From the NCBI GenBank assembly GCA_023230525.1, contig JALNXE010000121.1, positions 1 through 11,820 of the forward strand: a stretch of 11,820 bases of DNA, in the 5' to 3' direction. The notes below the pieces were generated by a model. The model had not been told where the DNA came from. It was given only the letters and a program-made list of their open reading frames with translations, and made no database searches. The translations under genes were made by a program, and so were the position numbers. Shown here piece after piece: positions 1 to 6,381 of the stretch. This DNA is from Desulfobulbaceae bacterium (GTDB lineage: Bacteria; Desulfobacterota; Desulfobulbia; Desulfobulbales; SURF-16). The first letter of the stretch is position 1. Every line of letters starts with the position of its first letter.

Positions 1-98
1 GCTTCGAGATCTTTATGGTCTCTGCGCTCCTCAACCCGACGGTTTAAATAATCCAGAGGCGAAACGAAATAGTGCTTGACAGTAGTCGGCTCATAGAA
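1..98. other. No supportable gene at window start
   Basis: Short open frames exist on both strands. One minus-strand frame reads as a charged stretch (...DYLNRRVEERRDHKDLE) running off the window edge, which could belong to a gene starting near here. It has no ATG or convincing ribosome binding site, so no gene is called. From 163 to 282 I see only the repeat flank and the ribosome binding site of the following gene. Confidence 0.4.
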
Positions 99-162
99 GG
101 AGCGGGCCATGCCCGCGATAGAAACCGCCGCAATGCCGATGGTCGCGGGCATGGCCCGCTCC
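99..162. repeat. REP-like palindrome, copy 1 (upstream of cheB/cheR gene)
   Basis: The 20-base arm GGAGCGGGCCATGCCCGCGA (99-118) is repeated as its exact reverse complement at 143-162, around a 24-base centre. A second copy lies at 3111-3176 on the other side of the next gene. Sequence to the right (about 170-186, GAGACTTTCATTG) is also partly shared with copy 2. The arms resemble the GTAGGAGCG... REP palindromes mobilised by RAYT (REP-associated tyrosine) transposases in other Proteobacteria. That family link is inference; no RAYT gene is present here. Confidence 0.8.
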
Positions 163-282
163 TACGCCGCGAGACTTTCATTGTTTGTTTTGGGTTAGCA
201 AAAACAGTTGCAGCCGGGGGACCCAAGCAGGCCTACCCTGAACCCCTTCAGACTATCGACCTTATAGTTGCCGGAGTTGAAC

Positions 283-2985
283 ATGCCCTCCAGAAAAGAG
301 AAAAAATCCAGGATCGGCGCCCCCGGGGAGACTGCCGGGACAAAAAAGGCCGTACCCCCCCCAAATAAAACCAGCGCCGATGCCTTGCCGGCTTCCGGCG
401 AAGACGCCGTCCGGCCCAGGACGACCCTGCCGGTTGTCGGGATAGGCGCCTCGGCCGGGGGGCTGGAGGCCTTTGAAACATTTTTTGCCGCCATGCCGGT
501 TGACGCCGGGCTCGCCTTTATTCTGATCCCGCATCTCGATCCAACCCATATCAGCATCATGCCCGAACTGATCCAGAAGCGCACAGCGATGCGGGTCCTG
601 CAGATCACGGACGGGATGCGGGTGGAGCCGGACACGGTGTATGTCGTCCCGCCCAACCAGAACCTCTCCATCCTGCACGGCACCCTGCAGCTCCTGGAAC
701 TGAGCCGGCCCCGCGGCGTCAATCTGCCGATTGACAGCTTTCTCCGCTCCCTGGCCCAGGACCAGGGGCCCAATGCGGTGGGCATCATTCTCTCGGGCAC
801 CGGCAGCGACGGCACCCTGGGGGTAAAAGCGATCAAGGGCGAGGCCGGCATGGTGATGGTGCAGGACCAAGGGTCCGCCAAATATGACGGCATGCCGAGA
901 AGCGCCATTGCCACCGGGCTTGCCGACTATGTCCTGCCGCCCGGCGAAATGCCGGGGCAGCTGATCAAATACCTGCGCCACGCGGTCCATAAAACCACGG
1001 CAGCGATTCTGGCCGATGACGGGAGAATGCCCGACGCCCTGCAGAAAATCTGCATCCTCCTGCGCACCCGCACCGGACACGACTTTTCCCTCTACAAAAA
1101 AAACACGATCCTGCGGCGCCTGGAAAGGAGGATGCACGTCCACCTGATCGACGAGGTCAAGGACTACGTCACCTATCTCCAGAAAAGCGAGGTTGAAATT
1201 GACATCCTGTTCAAGGAACTGTTGATCGGGGTGACCAATTTTTTCCGGGACGCTCAAGCCTTTGAGGCGCTTCGGGAAAAAATCCTGCCCGAACTGCTCA
1301 AGGGCAAGCCGGAGGGCGATACCCTGCGCGTCTGGGTGGCCGGCTGCAGCAGCGGCGAGGAGGCCTATTCCGTTGCCATCCTCCTGCAGGAGGTCCTGGA
1401 GGATCAGGGCCGCCGCCTCAACGTCCAGATATTCGGCACCGATATTGACGAGGACGCCGTGGCTGCGGCCCGGGCCGGGATTTATCCGGCCAGCATCGCC
1501 GGGGACGTGAGCGCTGCCCGCCTGAAGCGCTGGTTCTCCAAGGAGGATAATCAGTACCGGATTAAAAAATCGATCCGGGAGATGGTGGTCTTTGCCGTGC
1601 AGAGTATTATCAAGGACCCGCCGTTTACCAAACTGGACCTGCTCTGCTGCCGCAATCTGCTCATTTACCTCGGCCCGGAATTACAGAAGAGGCTCATACC
1701 CATTTTCCACTACAGTCTGAAACCGGCCGGCATTCTTTTTCTCGGGACCTCGGAAAGCATTGGTCAGGCCCAAGACCTCTTCGCCATGGCGGACAGGAAA
1801 TGGAAAATATACCGGCGCAAGCCGTTATCTGCTGACGCCCGGCAGGTAATGCAACTTCCGGCGGCTCCCGCCATAAAGGAGAGTGCGAAACCGGAACTGT
1901 TGGAACCCATCAGAAAGGCGGAAGAGCTGAGCGCCTTCCAACTGGTCGAAACGATTCTGCAACAGGTCAACGCCCCTCCCTGCGTCATTATCGACGAGGC
2001 GAGCAACCTCATCTATGTCCATGGCCGCACCGGCAGGTACCTGGAACCGGCCATGGGCAAAGCCAGTGTCAATATCCTGGAAATGGCGCGCCCCGGCCTG
2101 AAAATGGACCTGGAGGCCGCCATCCGCAAAGTGGCGTCCAACCAGCAGGAATTTGTCCGGCAAGGGGTAGCCATTGAGCACAACGGCGGTCATCTCGCCA
2201 TTGATCTGATCGTGAAGCCGGTCCTGGGACACAGAGCCTTGCGCGGCCTGCTGATGGTCATTTTTAAGGAAATTGATAATCCCCTGAAAAAAAAGAGCAA
2301 CTTCAAGCAGTCAGGTACAGGCACAAAAAACGCTACTGTGGAGACCCTCGAACAGGAGTTGCGCTACACCAAGGAAAATCTGCAAACCACCATCGAAGAG
2401 CTTGAGACCGCCAATGAAGAGCTTAAATCCACCAACGAAGAGTTGCAATCCACCAATGAGGAGCTGCAGAGCACCAATGAGGAACTGGAGACCTCCAAGG
2501 AGGAACTCCAGTCATTGAACGAGGAAGCCGCCACGGTCAACGCTGAGCTGCAGAGCCGCATCGACGAGTTGTCCAAGATCAATGATGACATGAAAAATCT
2601 GCTCGACAGTACAGAGATCGCCACTATTTTCCTTGATATTGATCTGTGCGTCAGAAGGTTCACCCCCAAAGCCTTGGAGATCATTCCCCTGGCCAGCAGC
2701 GATTTCGGCCGCCCCATCAGCCATTTTGCCACCTCTTTAATCGGCATGGACCTGGCCGCGGATGCCCATGAAATTCTCCAGAACCTCGGCATGAAGGAAA
2801 AGGAAGTGCGGAGCAAGGACGGCGCCTTCTACCGCATACGGACCCGTCCCTATCGCACCACAAACAATGTGATCGACGGGGTGGTGATCACCTTCGAAGA
2901 TATTACCGTGCTCAAAGAGGCCCAGGCGGCGCTCAACACATTGAATGCGGAACTTGAACAACGAGACCGGCAACGCACTTCCTGA
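283..2985 (+). CDS. CheB/CheR fusion protein with coiled coil and PAS domains
   Basis: Multidomain signalling protein of 900 residues. Residues 51-235 are a CheB methylesterase domain; the likely catalytic triad is Ser57 (GIGASAGG), His84 (PHLDPTH) and Asp176 (GTGSDG), with spacing like classical CheB. Residues about 250-340 are the CheR N-terminal helical domain. Residues about 345-513 are the SAM-dependent methyltransferase domain (WVAGCSSGEEAYS, FGTDID, CCRNLLIYL). A PAS-like region spans about 552-665. A heptad coiled coil with repeated STNEELQ units covers about 685-775, and a second PAS domain about 776-880. No receiver domain precedes CheB. The protein stops at LNAELEQRDRQRTS, a linker that in relatives usually leads into a histidine kinase, so output may be by methylation/demethylation or a separate partner. 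ATG 283 is chosen over TTG 268 because CCGGAG (271-276) is spaced six bases from it. No chemoreceptor or cheA/cheW lies nearby. Confidence 0.93.
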   Translation: MPSRKEKKSRIGAPGETAGTKKAVPPPNKTSADALPASGEDAVRPRTTLPVVGIGASAGGLEAFETFFAAMPVDAGLAFILIPHLDPTHISIMPELIQKRTAMRVLQITDGMRVEPDTVYVVPPNQNLSILHGTLQLLELSRPRGVNLPIDSFLRSLAQDQGPNAVGIILSGTGSDGTLGVKAIKGEAGMVMVQDQGSAKYDGMPRSAIATGLADYVLPPGEMPGQLIKYLRHAVHKTTAAILADDGRMPDALQKICILLRTRTGHDFSLYKKNTILRRLERRMHVHLIDEVKDYVTYLQKSEVEIDILFKELLIGVTNFFRDAQAFEALREKILPELLKGKPEGDTLRVWVAGCSSGEEAYSVAILLQEVLEDQGRRLNVQIFGTDIDEDAVAAARAGIYPASIAGDVSAARLKRWFSKEDNQYRIKKSIREMVVFAVQSIIKDPPFTKLDLLCCRNLLIYLGPELQKRLIPIFHYSLKPAGILFLGTSESIGQAQDLFAMADRKWKIYRRKPLSADARQVMQLPAAPAIKESAKPELLEPIRKAEELSAFQLVETILQQVNAPPCVIIDEASNLIYVHGRTGRYLEPAMGKASVNILEMARPGLKMDLEAAIRKVASNQQEFVRQGVAIEHNGGHLAIDLIVKPVLGHRALRGLLMVIFKEIDNPLKKKSNFKQSGTGTKNATVETLEQELRYTKENLQTTIEELETANEELKSTNEELQSTNEELQSTNEELETSKEELQSLNEEAATVNAELQSRIDELSKINDDMKNLLDSTEIATIFLDIDLCVRRFTPKALEIIPLASSDFGRPISHFATSLIGMDLAADAHEILQNLGMKEKEVRSKDGAFYRIRTRPYRTTNNVIDGVVITFEDITVLKEAQAALNTLNAELEQRDRQRTS

Positions 2986-3043
2986 TCAGATAAAATTTTT
3001 CACTTTAAAGGACTTCCGAAGTTATAAAAGTACCGTTTATTTC

Positions 3044-3068
3044 TGCCGGCATGCCGGCAAGTTTTTTA
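3044..3068 (+). terminator. Probable intrinsic terminator after the cheB/cheR gene
   Basis: TGCCGG and CCGGCA form a 6-bp GC-rich stem around a CATG loop, followed at once by AGTTTTTT. It sits about 60 bases after the stop codon at 2985. The flank ACCGTTTAT (3033-3041) recurs at 6802-6810, so the hairpin may itself belong to a dispersed repeat. Confidence 0.65.
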
Positions 3069-3110
3069 TATGAAAGTCGTTTGTCTGTTTTGCTGTGCAG
3101 GCAGGGCGTA

Positions 3111-3176
3111 GGAGCGGGCCATGCCCGCGACCTCCGTGGCATTGCGGCGATCTCTATCGCGGGCAAGGCCCGCTCC
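3111..3176. repeat. REP-like palindrome, copy 2 (downstream of cheB/cheR gene)
   Basis: The left arm (3111-3130) is identical to copy 1, and the right arm (3157-3176) differs by one base. The central part matches copy 1 only when reverse-complemented, so the interior is inverted relative to the shared right flank. Weaker inverted flanks, ATGAAAGTC at 3070-3078 and GATTTTCAT at 3187-3195, extend the dyad to about 126 bp. This looks like a small non-autonomous palindromic element. Confidence 0.78.
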
Positions 3177-3195
3177 TGCGGTACGAGATTTTCAT

Positions 3196-3360
3196 TGTTC
3201 GTTGTTCCCGCTTGCGGAGATGGGGGTTAGCTGGCATCCACCTGATGGACTGGCTCCCGGCTTCAAGCACCCCCGTCAAGCGGGGACTAAACAGAGTGCC
3301 GGAATGACGGTCTCACACCCTTGACTCCTGAATGCCGATTACCGGCTGAACCCCCTCCCC
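3196..3360. other. Intergenic DNA with a degenerate CCGGAATGACGG-type repeat
   Basis: No gene is visible. The stretch 3228-3312 (CATCCACCTGATGGACTGG ... GCCGGAATGACGG) resembles the dispersed 'GCATCCA ... GGAATGACGG' repeat seen more clearly at 6813-6882. Frames open through this segment look like read-through of repeat sequence, not coding DNA. Confidence 0.5.
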
Positions 3361-3365
3361 ATCTC

Positions 3366-3400
3366 CCTCAGCATGATGTGGATCCCGCCACATATTGAGG
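3366..3400 (+). promoter_or_regulatory. Tandem activator-type palindromes, promoter 1 (UAS)
   Basis: Two 16-bp imperfect palindromes 19 bp apart: CCTCAGCATGATGTGG (3366-3381) and CCGCCACATATTGAGG (3385-3400). They match the pairs at 7698-7731 and 10758-10792. The first starts 134 bp upstream of the -24 GG at 3500. Position and symmetry fit binding sites for a bacterial enhancer-binding protein; the protein is unknown. Confidence 0.65.
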
Positions 3401-3499
3401 CCGGATACCTTCTGCACGCTTTTTCCCTGTTCCCGCCGTTTCACTTAATCCGTTGTTAATAAAAGATTTATTTCTCATTTCCGGCAGCATTTTTCTGCC

Positions 3500-3513
3500 G
3501 GCATGTCTCTTGC
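3500..3513 (+). promoter_or_regulatory. Sigma-54 -24/-12 promoter 1
   Basis: GGCATGTCTCTTGC has the invariant GG, ten bases, then GC, with TTGC at -12. This predicts a start near 3525. A conserved block upstream (TGTTCCC at 3428-3434, then TTAATC and TTGTTAATAAAAG) is shared with promoters 2 and 3. Unique to this copy is a perfect 7-bp inverted repeat, CCGGCAG (3481-3487) and CTGCCGG (3495-3501), that covers the -24 bases. It leads into the csbD pseudogene and possibly the genes to 4585. Confidence 0.7.
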
Positions 3514-3603
3514 TCATGAGTTTATGCAGAAAAGTGAGCTGCGCGGTGAGCCGGAAAACACAACAGAATCATAAACCGAAATCAAACAGGAGGGGAAGAC
3601 CAA

Positions 3604-3857
3604 TTGAGATCAAGCACACACAACGCGGAAGGCAAGACCAGGGAGACCGGCGGGGAAGTGGTCGGTGTCGTCGTGATTTGAAGACCAAAGGAGAAATCGG
3701 AAATATTGACGAGGAAATTCAAGGAAAGCTGGTCCAGATCAAAGAAATTCTAGGCATTAGTAGAGTTATTTCCCTTCAGCCCAAAAAAAACGGAAATCTT
3801 GACGGGGAAATTCAAGAAAAGCTGGTCCAGATCCAAAAAGTTATAGGCCTTCGTTGA
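3604..3857 (+). pseudogene. Frameshifted csbD-like pseudogene with duplicated C-terminus
   Basis: From TTG 3604, preceded by AGGAGG at 3588-3593, the first reading frame gives RSSTHNAEGKT, matching the start of the intact CsbD at 7431 (KSSTKDKTEGK). That frame stops with TGA at 3679. The rest of the CsbD protein continues in another frame: RDLKTKGEIGNIDEEIQGKL (from 3672) aligns with RDLEAEGKVENLEGKVQEKI. A few codons around the junction are missing. The C-terminal part then occurs a second time (GNLDGEIQEKLVQIQKVIG), ending at TGA 3857. CsbD proteins are small stress-associated proteins of unclear function. The gene is presumably inactive unless frameshifting occurs. It lies about 80 bases downstream of the predicted start of promoter 1. 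Confidence 0.75.
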
Positions 3858-3879
3858 GTTATTTCCCTTCATCCCAAAA
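3694..3879 (+). repeat. 93-bp direct tandem repeat inside csbD pseudogene
   Basis: Unit 1 (3694-3786) and unit 2 (3787-3879) align without gaps at an offset of 93 bases, for example GGAAATNTTGACGNGGAAATTCAA, CTGGTCCAGATC and GTTATTTCCCTTCA. The offset is 31 codons, so the frame is kept. The units differ at several positions, so the duplication is not brand new. Confidence 0.85.
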
Positions 3880-3935
3880 GAAAAGGTGTAACAACCCATT
3901 TTTTTAACACTCGCTTACAGAGAGGATTAACCGCT

Positions 3936-4103
3936 ATGAAAAAGAAAAAAATCTTTATTCCCTATTTATTACTTCTCATGATGATCGCCGCCACAATTGG
4001 GGCCTGCAGTTCAAAAGAAGTGGTTCGGAAAACCACGACGACGACCGAAAAACCGGTGGTCCAGGAACAGACCACCACGACAACGACTGAAAGTAGTAAA
4101 TAG
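3936..4103 (+). CDS. Small Thr-rich lipoprotein
   Basis: A 55-residue protein. MKKKK is followed by a hydrophobic stretch and the lipobox IGAC, with the lipid-attached Cys at residue 24. The mature part is only about 32 residues: SSKEVVRKTTTTTEKPVVQE then a run of threonines. Ser at +2 predicts outer-membrane sorting. GAGAGGA about nine bases upstream of ATG 3936 is the ribosome binding site. I do not recognise a family. The mature part repeats the C-terminal tail of the next gene's product (4184-4585), and the DNA similarity runs past both stop codons, so one tail was copied from the other. It lies 78 bases after the csbD pseudogene and could be transcribed from promoter 1. Confidence 0.75.
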   Translation: MKKKKIFIPYLLLLMMIAATIGACSSKEVVRKTTTTTEKPVVQEQTTTTTTESSK

Positions 4104-4183
4104 TGAGTCGATCCAGTACCAAGTTCAACCGCAGATTAACCAATCGGAACAGTTACACAAATTTTACAAAAAAGGATAACGCC

Positions 4184-4585
4184 ATGAAAAAAATGATGCC
4201 GCTGGTATTTGCATTGGCAGTTTTGATTACCCCATGTGGGGCATTTGCTCAACATACGGATGTGACTGTCAAAACGGTTACAACGGAAACCATGGGAACG
4301 ATTAGCGAGGTGAGCCCCGACACCCTGGTGGTTCGATCGGAAACCAGCACATCTCCGACCAAATACACCTACACCAAAAGCACAACCTATGTTGACGACA
4401 TGGGTAATCCCGTCTCCATGGAGACTGTTAAGTCCGGCCTGCCGGTGACGGTTTACTACACCCAGGAAGGCGATCAAATGATCGCTGACAAAGTGGTGGT
4501 TCGGAAAACCTCGGTAACGACTCAAAAACCCCTGATGCAAGAGAAGCGGACCAAAACCACGACCACCACGACCGAAACGAAATAG
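4184..4585 (+). CDS. Exported hypothetical protein with Thr-rich tail
   Basis: A 133-residue protein with a clear signal peptide, MKKMMPLVFALAVLITPCGAF, probably cleaved after AFA. ATG 4184 is chosen over the upstream in-frame ATG at 4103 because the signal peptide starts here and AAAAGGA lies 8-14 bases upstream. The mature domain (about residues 25-100) is rich in beta-strand-like segments: GTISEVSPDTLVVRSE, KYTYTKSTTYVDDMGNPVS and LPVTVYYTQEGDQMIADKVV. This pattern resembles small OB-like periplasmic domains, but I cannot name a family. The last 30 residues are a basic Thr-rich tail shared with the lipoprotein encoded just upstream. It is likely co-transcribed with that gene and followed by a hairpin at 4614-4641. 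Confidence 0.8.
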   Translation: MKKMMPLVFALAVLITPCGAFAQHTDVTVKTVTTETMGTISEVSPDTLVVRSETSTSPTKYTYTKSTTYVDDMGNPVSMETVKSGLPVTVYYTQEGDQMIADKVVVRKTSVTTQKPLMQEKRTKTTTTTTETK

Positions 4586-4613
4586 TTAATCGAGCCACTG
4601 CAAAGTTCAGCCG

Positions 4614-4645
4614 AGCCCGCAGCCAACTGGCCATGCGGGCTTTCC
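4614..4645 (+). terminator. Hairpin after the Thr-rich tail gene
   Basis: AGCCCGCA (4614-4621) pairs perfectly with TGCGGGCT (4634-4641), with a 12-base loop and a short TTTCC tail. The T-run is weak, so termination efficiency is uncertain. Confidence 0.5.
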
Positions 4646-4655
4646 GTTCCCCTCA

Positions 4656-4694
4656 CCGTTCCTGAGCCGGCCACCATGCTGCTCATGGGTACGG
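4656..4694 (+). pseudogene. PEP-CTERM gene fragment
   Basis: These 39 bases are identical to 5394-5432 in the intact PEP-CTERM gene downstream and encode VPEPATMLLMGT. The match stops abruptly on both sides. After it the frame continues into unrelated sequence and lacks the transmembrane and Arg-rich end. It is a truncated duplicate or a recombination scar. The rest of 4695-4880 holds no supportable gene; one frame gives a Cys/Gly-rich string (NCENVGCFPSGNANGVMC) ending at TAA near 4780, possibly another fragment. Confidence 0.8.
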
Positions 4695-4897
4695 AGCAAA
4701 AAACTGCGAAAACGTCGGCTGCTTCCCCTCCGGAAATGCCAACGGCGTCATGTGTACCGACGGAGGTTTCGTCGGGTAAAGGAGGACACTGTGGAAAAGG
4801 AGGTCAATATGGAGAGGTGACACTTTAGTCAATCACTCTTTGAAAGATTTTAAGACAAAAGCGGGAATAAAAATGAAGCAAATTGGAGGGAAGATAA

Positions 4898-5488
4898 ATG
4901 AAAAAAGTAATAGCAAAAGGTTTGGCCCTGGCTGTTATCGGCATGGGGGTGATGCTTGGAGGAACGGGTGTCTGCAGTGCCACCCCCATGACATGGAGCA
5001 GCAACGGCCATCAGTATGAAGTGGTTGGTTCAGGAAGTATTTCCTGGGACAGCGCACGCCTGGCTACGCAAAGCAGGGGGGCCGGATGGGATCTGGCCAC
5101 CATAACATCCCTTGATGAACAGAACTTTATTACCACCCTGCTTGGTCTAGCCGATGGAAGCTTGGTCGAGTATTACATCGGCGGGATGTATGAAGCCGGT
5201 GCATGGGCATGGGTCACAAGCGAGCCGTTTTTTTTCCAATATTGGGGTAATGGGGAACCAAACGGCAATGCGAGCGAGCCCCGCATGGCCCTGGACGGCA
5301 GATATAATGACAATAATTGGGGCTGGAATGATTACACGGGGGCCGCGGCGTACTTTGTTGCAGGTTACGTAGCAGAGAACAACGCAGCAGCTCCCGTTCC
5401 TGAGCCGGCCACCATGCTGCTCATGGGTACGGGGCTGGCCGGTCTGGCCGGCGTCGCCCGCCGCCGCAGTTCTGCCAAAAAAATGTAG
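4898..5488 (+). CDS. PEP-CTERM protein with C-type lectin-like domain
   Basis: A 196-residue exported protein. Residues 1-28 are a signal peptide. Residues about 33-160 look like a C-type lectin fold: an opening SWDSARLATQSRGAGWDLAT motif, the EPN tripeptide at 120-122 (GNGEPNG), which in lectins coordinates calcium and mannose-type sugars, and WND at 143-145 (WGWNDY). The C-terminus carries the sorting signal: VPEPAT from residue 167, a hydrophobic segment (MLLMGTGLAGLAGVA) and an RRR anchor. Such proteins are processed by exosortase and delivered to the outer surface or extracellular matrix. No exosortase is in the window. Most C-type lectin cysteines are absent, which is common in bacterial versions. 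GGAGGG at 4885-4890 is seven bases from the start codon. Confidence 0.88.
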   Translation: MKKVIAKGLALAVIGMGVMLGGTGVCSATPMTWSSNGHQYEVVGSGSISWDSARLATQSRGAGWDLATITSLDEQNFITTLLGLADGSLVEYYIGGMYEAGAWAWVTSEPFFFQYWGNGEPNGNASEPRMALDGRYNDNNWGWNDYTGAAAYFVAGYVAENNAAAPVPEPATMLLMGTGLAGLAGVARRRSSAKKM

Positions 5489-5499
5489 TTTAGTGAAGG

Positions 5500-5528
5500 A
5501 AGCCTCTCCCCTGCCAAGGGAGAGGCTT
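5500..5528 (+). terminator. Hairpin between the PEP-CTERM and BON genes
   Basis: AAGCCTCTCCC (5500-5510) and GGGAGAGGCTT (5518-5528) form a perfect 11-bp stem with a 7-base loop, 12 bases after the stop codon. There is no T-run, so it may act as an RNA-stabilising or Rho-linked structure, or be a dispersed repeat. Confidence 0.55.
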
Positions 5529-5577
5529 ACGGCAACGGTGGGGGAAAAATAACAAAATCAGCACGGAGAACTCATTT

Positions 5578-6381
5578 ATGAAAATAATGTATCGTTTGGC
5601 TTTGATGGTAATTGCCATTGCTCTGCTGGCGGCCAGCGGCCCTGTTTTCGCGTCCGCGGCTGCAACGGATGAGCGTATCGAATCAGCGGCCAGGAAGTCG
5701 TATGTTTTCAAGACATATCTCAAGGACGATGGCATTCAAATCACGTCCAGGGATGGTGTCGTCACCCTGACAGGAACAGTCGCCGAAGAGTCCCACAAAT
5801 CCCTGGCCCAGGAGACCGTGGCAAACCTGCCCGGAGTCAAAAGCGTGGAAAACCGGCTGGAAATCAAATATGCACCCGTTGCCGAGAATTTAGATGCGTG
5901 GGTCAGCATGAAAGTGAAAACCTCGCTGTTGTTTCATCGCAACCTGAGCACCAGCAAAACTGACGTGCAAGTCAAGGATGGGGTTGTCACCTTGCGCGGT
6001 GAAGCCGCCAGTCCGGCCCAAATGGACCTGGCGACGGAATACGTCAAGGATGTCGAAGGCGTGAAAGGCGTACAAAATGAGATGACCGTATCACCGACGC
6101 CTGGCAATCCGGACGAAAAAACCATGGGCGAAAAAATGGGTGATGTGGGCGAATCAATTGATGACGCATCCATCACTGCCCTGGTCAAGATGACGTTAAT
6201 GTATCATCGCTCTACCAGCGCATTGCACACCAATGTCGAAACGAACAATGGCCTGGTAACCCTGGATGGCAAGGCAAAAAACGCGGCTGAAAAGGATCTG
6301 GTCACCAAATACGTGCAGGATGTTTACGGCGTGAAAGGCGTGGTCAACAACATATCCATCGAAGAGTCCAAGACCAATTAG
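5578..6381 (+). CDS. Periplasmic triple-BON domain protein (paralogue 1)
   Basis: A 267-residue exported protein with a signal peptide (residues 1-25, cleavage near VFA). Three BON domains lie at about 31-97, 105-172 and 193-263. Each has the family pattern of a helix, D-GVVTL-G strands and a VKGV-N closing strand (GVVTLTGTVAEESHKSLA, GVVTLRGEAASPAQ, GLVTLDGKAKNAAEKDL). BON domains are thought to bind phospholipid or peptidoglycan; OsmY of E. coli, with two, is a periplasmic osmotic-stress protein. A linker rich in Pro, Asp and Glu separates domains 2 and 3. CGGAG lies about nine bases before ATG. The product is very close to that of 7952-8770, and both genes are followed by a DUF3309 gene, so the pair was duplicated together. 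No sigma-54 site is visible directly upstream. Confidence 0.9.
   Translation: MKIMYRLALMVIAIALLAASGPVFASAAATDERIESAARKSYVFKTYLKDDGIQITSRDGVVTLTGTVAEESHKSLAQETVANLPGVKSVENRLEIKYAPVAENLDAWVSMKVKTSLLFHRNLSTSKTDVQVKDGVVTLRGEAASPAQMDLATEYVKDVEGVKGVQNEMTVSPTPGNPDEKTMGEKMGDVGESIDDASITALVKMTLMYHRSTSALHTNVETNNGLVTLDGKAKNAAEKDLVTKYVQDVYGVKGVVNNISIEESKTN

Noticed and set aside
76..104. TTGACA at 76-81 as a sigma-70 -35 box
   Set aside because: No TATAAT-like hexamer lies 16-18 bases downstream; that position falls in the REP arm.
262..1257. Long minus-strand open frame (331 codons) opposite the cheB/cheR gene
   Set aside because: It is a shadow of the GC-rich coding strand. It shows no recognisable domain, while the + strand frame has intact CheB and CheR motifs.
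3095..3324. Two small + strand frames with starts inside the REP palindrome
   Set aside because: They are translations of repeat sequence (for example RSGPCPRP); no ribosome binding site or family.
3694..3879. CRISPR-like direct repeats
   Set aside because: There are only two adjoining 93-bp units with no spacers, and they encode CsbD-like sequence.
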